Assembly: GCF_901709675.1 (NCBI RefSeq)
Contig: NC_051093.1
Span: 6,407,053 to 6,471,052, forward strand
Length of the DNA stretch: 64,000 bases
DNA from: Syngnathus acus
Lineage: Eukaryota > Chordata > Actinopteri > Syngnathiformes > Syngnathidae
Reading direction: 5' to 3'
Positions 55,756-64,000 of this stretch are shown piece by piece (the first letter of the stretch is position 1; every line of letters starts with the position of its first letter). Under the pieces are notes generated by a model that worked only from the letters and a program-made list of their open reading frames with translations, searched no databases and was not told the DNA's origin. The translations under genes were made by a program, and so were the position numbers.

Positions 55756-55864
55756 GAAATCATCTCGGCGTAATGCATACTTTTTTTTTTTTAAAGGATA
55801 TTTTAACAGTATAATTGGAGTTTGTATATTGAACATCTCTTTCAGTGAAGCATAGAGGAGACAT

Positions 55865-58800
55865 GAGGGTGATTGTTAGTCTTTTATTGAGGGTTGTACC
55901 CAAGTTATACAGCTTTGTATGCTGGCTGAAGGGGCCAGAGGTTACAAACAGTAATCAGTATACGAGTACAGCCAACAGAAGACCTACTACCTACAAGTCT
56001 ACACCTTAGTACACATTCTCTTAAGAGCACTAAAAATTCAGAAAGAAATAAGGAAAAAATACTTAAACCAAGCAAAAAAAAAAAGTAATAAATGAAACCA
56101 AACAGACAGCATCAGAGGAGACATTCATATTAGAGCACACTGGAGTTGGTTTTAATACCTTGTCATAGGCGACTTCGTTCACTTTTTTTTTTTTTTTTTT
56201 TTTTAAATTAATGTATCAATATACCGAAATAAAGATTGTCCTTCAAAAAGTGCAGTTCCCCCAAAAGTGTTAAGATAAAATCCTGTGATGACCCGAGGAA
56301 GACGTTTGAAAATAAAGTTACTTCCTGTCGTTTCTAGGTTAGGAAGACACCCCCCCCCCCTCGATGATTAGAGACACTGTCAGTACATATTCTCATATAT
56401 ATATATATATATAGAGAGATATTATTGATTCAACAGTCTCCCAAAGCAATGTGCATAATAAGAGGTGATCCAACTGTGGATTGATAGAATCTCTATAAAA
56501 AAGTTGTGTAAAATTTGCACTTTCGCCAGTCTATCGCCGAGCTGGGAAAAAGAAACGAATGGACCTGACCACGCACCCACTTCCTGCTACAACTGGCCCG
56601 GCGGTTGCTAGGTAAACTTTTTTTTTTTTTTTTTTCCTCTCCATTATTAGTTCATTATTAGTAGTAGCAGTAGGATTCAATGGCACAACATGTTTGAGGA
56701 ATATTATTGGGAATCCCGTCAACTTTTTTTTTTTTTTAAGGTATTTTCAAGAACACGACAAAAACCCAAGTTGGACATGGAAGCCTGGGTTCAACACTCC
56801 ACTGCATAGTCTCACTGAGCGACACCCACCCTCTTTGTGCTGGTTAGACTAAAGCTTTTGTTTTGTTTTTTGCGCATATTTATACTCCGACAAAAAAATA
56901 AAAAGACAGCAGATAATCACAGTTTATTTTTTTTTGGGTGGCGGGGCATCGTTTTTGTGTGTCGAGCATTTTTGATCGACAATAATTGCCACTGGGTGTT
57001 TGCGCACAGAAGAGTTCAGTCAAGAGGAGAACATAGTCACATTATTCTTCTTAAATAATAAAAAGTAGTAAAGTATCACCTGCCAGCTTCCCTCCCGCCC
57101 TCCCTCCCTCCCCTCCATCTTGGGAAGCTGCTAGGCAGCCCTGGAGATTGTAAGGTGGTTCTCGCTCAAAAGGTTTTCCTTAAATCATCGTTGCAAAACA
57201 CTTGGCTTCAAGCATTCCGCATTGTCCTGCTTCTTAAACACACACACATTCATAACCCCCCCCCCCCCCCTTGTCCCTTTCATTCCCGCTACCACCTCCA
57301 TTTGGCATCATCTTATGGAATTCTGTGTTGTCAAGCAGTCACGTGAGCATTTCGCTTCGACACTTAACGGGGGGGGAAAGAAAATGCAGTCGTGCTGCAG
57401 AAAGGTCGGCTAGCTAGCGTTACCCCCCTCAAAGCTTTCCAAAACTTTATCGCCATTCTGTAGGAGGCACATAATTCCTTGGCAAAGAATATCTGTGGTA
57501 ATAATGTGGTCTTTATCAGTAGTTTACGGACATTAAGTGTCGATGTTTTTTTTTTTTTAGCAAGCCGTGACACAAAAGCTAACCCTCCATCCTCCTTCCA
57601 ACGCTATTGTTAAGAAAGCTGTCTATGCAAGAAGGCCGAAAAAGAGGAATTGAGAAGAAGCTGGCGAAAGCTCGCAAAGCTGGAGAGAGAACGCCTTGCT
57701 GCAACTGAAAGATCATCGAAGATAATGTTAGTCGAGGTTGAGAGCTAAGAGGACAAACTGACGCTGGATCGGTGAGAAGAAAAGCAAGTGGGAGCTCGAG
57801 CAAATCCAGAATCGGGCAAGCTGTTCATTCCAGAAGACGACAAGCGACAACCTACTGGGCAGGCTTCCTTGTTTTTCCCGCTGTCCCTGTGACTGCCTGT
57901 TGCCATGACAACTACAGCACATCACTGTCCAATGAAAAGCAAACATCCCCACATATTTGTTTTTTGAGTAACTTTTTTTTTTAACTTCAAGTAAATAAAT
58001 GGAACTGGGTTGCCTTTGGATAAAATAGTGCTTTGCCGCCACCTTGCGGCATCTGTAGGCCATTAATAACTTTTTGGAGGGGGTAAAAAATGTTTCTACT
58101 GGACAGCAACAAGTGGTTGGATAGGAAGGTAAGCAATGAGACAACTTGCTGGTTCTCCAAAGAAGACAACACCATCTTCTCCATTTACCCTGTCACTAAA
58201 CTAACTAAACTATAACACACACATTCAGCCACTTTTGCAAAAAAATACAACGCCATCATCACCAGCTCTTCCGACCGATGGTTCCTTACAAACGGCTTTT
58301 GGGTAAAACCCAAACCCACCAAGTGCAAAATCCAAGGCTCCTCTCTTCAACATGTCAGTTAAGTTAATCACATAAAAAAAAAAAAATTCTGATGTTCCTC
58401 TTGATAAATCGCGTCTAATAAGACCCACAAAAACACAGTTTAAGCAAAGAGATGTGGAATTAAGTAAACTAAGATTTTGATTGAATTATTTGGTAGAGCA
58501 GTTCAATACTAGCGCGCACGCAAACACACACGCACACACACTTGTGGCTAATACTCATTGTTAATCACTGCTCGACTTAAAAACTAAAGCCAACGTGTCG
58601 TACTTGTCAAATAAAAACCACACGCACTGAAGAGTTTAAGGTCCATGGCTTCGCTAACGCTCATGTGCACTCGGAAGCTTTTTTTTTTTTTTTTTTTAAG
58701 CCCCTCCCCCTCCACCCCAACACACAAAAAAAGAAGTTGAGCATCATGGGAGCTACACGACAACCGAGATGGGACATCTATGAACATGGACGCACATTCA

Positions 58801-60696
58801 CACATTATTGATCAGGTTTAAGATGCCCTTCCCTCCCCAGCACAACAATACAATCATATTCCATTTGTAAACAGGTAGAAGCCACTTGACTTGTTGTTGC
58901 ATGTGCGGACACAATTGGGATCAAGGCAATGAAATGTGGACGACTTTTGCTTCACTGTTTATAAAAACAAAAACAAACATGTTGCTTCTTTCCTTTTTTT
59001 TTCTTTCCCCCCCAAAAAAACAAAAAACAAAAAAAAAACACTGGCAATGAGAGCTAAATATGTCGTTTAAAATGTTGTCGTACTGAATGAAACATTTAAA
59101 ACTTGTCGGACATGGAAAAAAAAAAACCTCTCAGTAGGCCGTGAGAAGCTACAGTATGCATAGATACAGTTTCGCCTTTCTCTTGGTTTATACAACATTT
59201 GCACTCCCCCCACTGTTGATTTGAACTCGGGTGGAGTGGAGGAGACGCACACACACACACAAACATGATCTCTCGCACACGCACACACTTGGACCCCCCC
59301 AACCCTCAAAAGACAGCATATTGAAAGCAGTGTGTTGAGCTTCTCCAGCTTAAAGCAGTTATTTGGCAGAGAAAAAAAGAAACTTACAGACCATATCATA
59401 CATAGTTTTCAGTGCTAGAAGTTGGATTTTCCTTTCCTACAAGGAGGAGGAGTAGTCGTTTTTTTTTTTTTTTTCCTCTTTAAATCAACTATAAGGGGGG
59501 GAAAACTGGCTTGATTTCCTGAGAACCATTGCTGGTTATTTAGCAGACAGAGGAATAATTCAAATAACCAACACCATGGCCAAAAACACTGATCCGAATT
59601 CCCAGAGTTACAAAGCATCTTCTTCATCCTCGCTAACATTATTTTTGTGATTTTTTTCTTCTTTTAGAAATGTTTTTCCTTTTTTTCAGTTTTATATATT
59701 TTTTTTTACGTTTTTTTTTTTTTTTTACTCCATCTTCTCTTTAAAATGAAGGATGAACACACGTTCCGCCTCCTAAGTCTTGTAAACAAGAGGTTGCAGT
59801 GTGGCACCTCCAAAATATTGAAAGCCTATTCTGAAAGTGCTGTTCCCACCCTTGCCCTTGTGGGGGCGCTAGGGAGGGCTTGCTAGATAGGCCCCGGCCC
59901 CTACATTAGGGTAGCTGGGGCTTGCTAGTCCCAGCTGCGGCTACAGTCCTTTGCACTGCAGAGCTCAACGTTCTTTAGTTTTCAAACAAAACATTGGTGC
60001 AATACTTTTTTTTTTCTCTCTCTCTTAACTATCCCGAGATAATCCTCCCGAATTAGTTTTTTCTTCTTCTTGAATTTATCTGTTGATCTCAAACTCCACG
60101 ACAGGCGTGCCAAGGCAAGAAAGGAGCGCGCGCAAACACACACGCGCACGCACACACACTGTACAGCCACGCATACACGGTAAGGACCTCAATGAGTAAA
60201 CAGCTACACTGGAAAAAACTGGCTGCTCCCTCTATATTGCAGATTAAATATATACTGAGGAAAAAAAAAACAAAAAAAAACACATTCAGTGCAAAGTTTA
60301 AAAAGCTCTTACTCCAACATTGTCAGCAAAAAAAGAAAATAATTGGAATTAAAAAAAAAAGAAAAAAAAAACACGACGAAGGAAACAAATATATATATAT
60401 TTATAATAATGAGCTCAATTGAAGCTTTTTTTTCGGTGTGAAAGAGCACTACCTGGAAGCAAATATCCATCCGTTCACATTATAGAATTGGCCTGCAGGA
60501 TTCAAGTATTCCGACTGATATGTTTTTGGGCTAAAACAAAGTGGACATATGTGCAGAGAGAGAAACGTAACTTGTTTTCCACAGGGGGGGGACCCCGTTT
60601 TGTTGAACATCTTGTCATAAGTGAGTAGTGCCACTTCTTTTGCTTTTCATTCTGCTGATTATTGACAATTTGCCACTAACCCTTGCCGACGCTCAC
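55865..60696 (-). other. tnrc6a: tnrc6a 3' untranslated region
   Basis: About 4.8 kb without a coding frame between the tnrc6a stop (60697-60699) and a minus-strand AATAAA at 55883-55888. It is rich in A/T homopolymers (56185-56204, 56617-56635, 58680-58697, 59459-59474), CA repeats (about 58521-58542, 59246-59290) and C runs (56349-56360, 57257-57270). Long 3' UTRs are typical of TNRC6 genes. No microRNA precursor was recognised. Confidence 0.55.
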
Positions 60697-63600
60697 TCAC
60701 ATGGAGTCCCCGGCGCCGGCCAGGTGATCCACCGGGAGGAAGGAGCTGATTGGAGAAGGGCTGCCGATCCTTCCCGCCTCCGTGCCGCTGGGGCTGCCCC
60801 ACAGGCTACTGGAATAATTGGGCCCGCCCCAGAGGGAGGAGCCGTGGAGATCGCCGCTGTTCCATTGGCTGGGCTCGGCGGAGCGGCTGGGAAAAGCGTG
60901 CGACTGATCCATTCTGCTCTGAGACGAGCCGATGGCCTGCCAGCCCGAGGAGGGAGTGGCCAGTGACTGCCCTTGTGCAAAGAAGCGGCTGATTTCCTCC
61001 TCGCTGGCGAACTTGGCCAGAATAGTCGTGTTCCCCAAAACACACCTGGGCACAAGGGCAAGGGGTGAGCGTTTGGATGCTTTTGTTGTACAGGAAATGA
61101 CGAGTGCAAATATTGGGACCGCTCTTACATGTGCAGGCTCTTCTGGGCCTTGGCAGCCTCATCCTTGGAGCTGTAGCACACCACAGCGTTACCGTGCGGC
61201 AGGTTGAGGTGGAATGTGATCAGAGGGCCATGCTGCATGCACAGAGTCCTCAGCGTAGAGCCGTCAATCTGTGGGAGCGTTGGAGAAGACGTTAATGGCG
61301 CAGACCGACCGGACGCTGTACATAAGTTTGATTTTGCGTGCATACCTGAGGTGTGAGGTTTTTCAGAACAAGCCATTGGGTTCTCCCTGAGCTGTTGCTG
61401 TCACCCCAACTGGAGCCTGATGGCAAACAATTGATGGTTAAAATGTGGGAAAATGGTTCACTTTGTTTTTATATACGTCTCACCAGGTGCGTATGTGGAG
61501 TCAGTGGACCCCCACCCACCCAGCCTCAGGGCCGAGCCATCCCAGCCGGAGGAGGCCGAGTTGGGCTTCTGACCGGTGAGGCCAGGTGGAGGTCTGGAGG
61601 GGGCCGCCACGGACAGCGCCTTGGGAGGCAGGGGGACCTTCCACAGCTCATGGGCCAGAGAGGAGTTTGATACAGAACCAATGCCGGGAGACCATTTTGA
61701 CTCACTGGGTCTGGCTGCATGGACACGGGGAGCACAAACAAGTTGGACCTCAAGGAAAATTTGACCCGATAAGAAGTTCTGAATGCTTACCTGAAGTGCT
61801 TTGTGCTGTACTGGTGAGGGAACCGCTGTGGCTGGAGGCACGAATGGATGACCAGGCACTGTTAGAAGGCATCGTGGTGTTCAGTGATGAGGATGGCCCT
61901 GGTCAAACGGAGAGCGAGGGGGGGGGGATTAATCTCACTCCTTACCGGATTCTAGTACCACTCACAGAAAATGTGTGTTCATGACTTACCATTGTTCCTG
62001 TCCCTGAGGTGGTCTGTGTCACGGACGGTGTTGATGGAGAGGTTATTAATGACACTACCGGGGGTCACGTAAGGGTCAGTTTCAGGATCAATGTTGGGGT
62101 AACCTTTCCAAGGTTCACCGGGTCGGAACTCTGCGCAAAGACGCGGGCCGTTAGCCGCTTCCCGGGCAAAACATTGTCGTTGGACTGCGCATGGGTGACG
62201 CCGACGTACCTGGGGGCCAGGTGACAGTGTTTGCATGGGGTGGTGGGGAATTGGCACGGGGCGGCCAGACGTCACCCACTGAGCCCATTGATTGGCCGGG
62301 AGGACTCAGGGGAGATGGGCCGGGGGACAGGAAGTCATAAAAGGGAGAGTCCTCCAGACGCAGCCCTGACGAAATAGCACCTGTGGGACCAACATGAAAA
62401 CAGGAGACGCATCAAATTACAATTTTAACATGATCAATCACTGAGATGTTTGCCAGACACGTAAAGTCATGTGTACCAGATTTGCTGTTCTGCTCCAGAG
62501 GGTCGGCAACCCACAGTTTCTTCAGCCTGGACTGGGGCAGTTCTTTGTAGCTTAAAGCTCCGCCAGCATTAGTCCCAACACCCATGTCCAGGGATACATT
62601 CAGGTTAGGGTTCAAGCCTGATGAAAAGAACAGAAGAAACATTTAGGTTTGACAAAACAATTCATTCACGCCATGCCGTTTTATTGTTGAACATACTTAA
62701 AGGGAAGTTGCTGAAGGATCCAATTGTGGAAGTATCCTTCACCATGTCAGGGCTGTTGTGGGGCAAGTAGCTATCCAAGTATGGTTTAAGGGCTGGGGAC
62801 TGCTTCAGCAAAGAAGCGTCCAGGTGACGTGGAGGCTGAATCATTGATGGAGATGACCCGATTGGGCGCGTCTAAGAAACGGCAGTTGCAAAATAAGAGA
62901 TCCGGACTAGAACGTATACAATGACGACAAACAAACCTGCTCAGACGGTCGTCCCACGGGCATCACTCTCTGGTTCTGGGCCTTCTGTTGCTGCTGCTGT
63001 TGTTGTTGCTGCTGTTGCTGGAGAAGAATAAGCCGCTGCAAAGCAAAAAAAAAAATGATGTAGATCCGTTTGTATTTAGCTGGTTGTTGATTTGACCATT
63101 TCTGGCACTTTACCTGCAGCTGGGTCAGCTGGTTGAGTTGGGAGAGCTGGTTAAGCACAGCCACCTGCTGAGGGCCTAACAAAGGGTTCAGGGCTCCAGT
63201 ACCACCTGGGTATTTTAACAGGGGTGGAGGGACCTGAGGAAAGACAGAACTGTTTCTAAGAGGCTCATTTTGCTCAACCTGCAGCAGTCGAAGGTGACCG
63301 TACGCTACCTGAGAGGGCATGATGGGAGGAGGCACTTGATTCCGGTAATTAGGATGAGGGAGTTGAGACTGCATCCCACCGCGGCCCTGTGCTAAGCTGT
63401 TGCCACCCAGCATTGGGTTTACATTCTAGGTAAAGCCACAAGAAAACAAAAGCACATTATTTTGACGGTCGACAATGATATTGTATTGAAACTCTATCAT
63501 GAGCACAGGTAGAAAACATCCGTCCATCTCGACTACGTATGGAATAAACCTCAACTTCAAGCTGCAAATGCATTTAAGAAGTTTGCAACTCGGCAAACGG

Positions 63601-64000
63601 GGGGGGGATGCAAAGCGAGACCTTGATGGGAAAGCAGATCTTTGTTTTGCTCGCGCACTCACCTGCCGAGAGACGCCAGGGTTAGAGTGGGCGGGAGATG
63701 GCCCGGAGTCGTGACATAGGATAGGCTGAGTGGAAGCGGGAGGGGAAAAGCTCATGCTTTGACTGGAGCAGCGCTCGGCCGAAGCAGAGAGGGGAGCGGA
63801 CAGCTGCGGAAGCAAGGCCGGGTGGCGGATTGGATCGCAAGAACGGGGGGGGGGGGGGAGAGCAGAGTGCCAGCCGCACACGAACAGAAAAGGAACAATG
63901 TGGTTAATTTGAGGGAAAGAGTGAAAGGAAGAGTGCGGTGGTACCAACACAGAAAAGCGTTATATCTTGTAGGAAAGTGTGCAAGAGCAAGAAAAAAAAA
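60697..64000 (-). CDS. tnrc6a: GW182-family miRNA silencing scaffold, C-terminal part (TNRC6A)
   Basis: TNRC6 proteins bind Argonaute through N-terminal GW repeats and recruit PABPC and the CCR4-NOT and PAN2-PAN3 deadenylases through the C-terminal silencing domain. Only the C-terminal part is in the window. About 12 exons are visible, among them 60697-61045 (last), 61128-61268, 62939-63037 and 63663-63803; the rest lie beyond 64000. Seen from N to C: Ser/Pro-rich and Gln-rich segments including a Q12 run (about 62986-63021), [80 protein letters not shown], the RRM-like domain ([33 protein letters not shown]), and a C-terminus [11 protein letters not shown]. The assignment to TNRC6A rather than B or C rests on this C-terminus and on linkage to ndufab1 and dctn5. 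Confidence 0.9.
62986..63021. repeat. tnrc6a: CAG/CAA repeat coding polyglutamine in tnrc6a
   Basis: On the gene strand about 12 Gln codons, mixed CAG and CAA, following LILL and preceding [12 protein letters not shown]. Gln-rich segments are known in this region of TNRC6 proteins. Confidence 0.9.

Noticed and set aside
57406-57420. GCTAGCTAGC word as a gene start
   Set aside because: It is in the tnrc6a 3' UTR with no other sign of a start; kept as a counter-example to the 5'-end word pattern.

Overview
The window is nuclear DNA from a ray-finned (teleost) fish. It holds nine recognisable vertebrate genes with short AT-rich introns and GT...AG splice sites, and the interspersed repeats are of kinds common in fish genomes (TTAA-flanked MITEs, hAT-type MITEs, LINE 3' tails, CA/GT microsatellites). 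I could not determine the family or species. Most of the genes have human orthologues on 16p (CLCN7, LITAF, USP7, HAPSTR1/C16orf72, DCTN5, NDUFAB1, TNRC6A). SLC2A6 is on human 9q34, so that neighbourhood is fish-type.

Layout. 1-7600: no gene is identified. There are non-coding blocks that look like regulatory elements, an RFX X-box, a complete 237-bp TTAA-flanked MITE, and two candidate minus-strand exons of an unrecognised gene. 7650-14804: clcn7 (minus, 25 coding exons, 799 aa). About 1 kb of shared 5' DNA separates it from slc2a6 (plus, 15865-18245, 8 coding exons, 501 aa). 18305-24550: long AT-rich intergenic stretch with a possible tiny TATA-driven unit. 24838-26093: a LITAF-domain gene (plus, 151 aa). 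29547-42144: usp7 (minus, about 31 exons, 3' UTR to about 27860). 45873-48602: hapstr1 (plus, 5 exons, 291 aa). 51466-53571: dctn5 (minus, 6 exons, 182 aa). 54452-55473: ndufab1 (plus, 4 exons, 155 aa). 55865-64000: 3' part of tnrc6a (minus) with a 3' UTR of about 4.8 kb, cut by the window edge.

Arrangement. Neighbours alternate strands almost throughout: clcn7/slc2a6, usp7/hapstr1 and dctn5/ndufab1 are head-to-head, while litaf/usp7, hapstr1/dctn5 and ndufab1/tnrc6a are tail-to-tail. The products serve unrelated housekeeping roles: lysosomal Cl-/H+ exchange, hexose transport, endolysosomal membrane protein, deubiquitination, stress-response adaptor, dynactin, mitochondrial ACP/complex I, and miRNA silencing. 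Two (CLCN7 and LITAF), possibly three (SLC2A6), act on endolysosomal membranes. No bacterial-type system, CRISPR array, rRNA or tRNA gene was found.

The most interesting signals are: clusters of GCTAGC/GCTAAC/TTAGC words around the 5' ends of six of the seven genes whose 5' ends lie inside the window with usable evidence; CA/GT microsatellites touching splice sites of three genes; apparent absence of PALB2 from between ndufab1 and dctn5; and a repeat-derived sequence forming the immediate 5' region of ndufab1. Exon boundaries for clcn7, slc2a6, litaf, hapstr1, dctn5 and ndufab1 were worked out by hand from reading frame, phase and splice consensus. Those for usp7 and tnrc6a are approximate.
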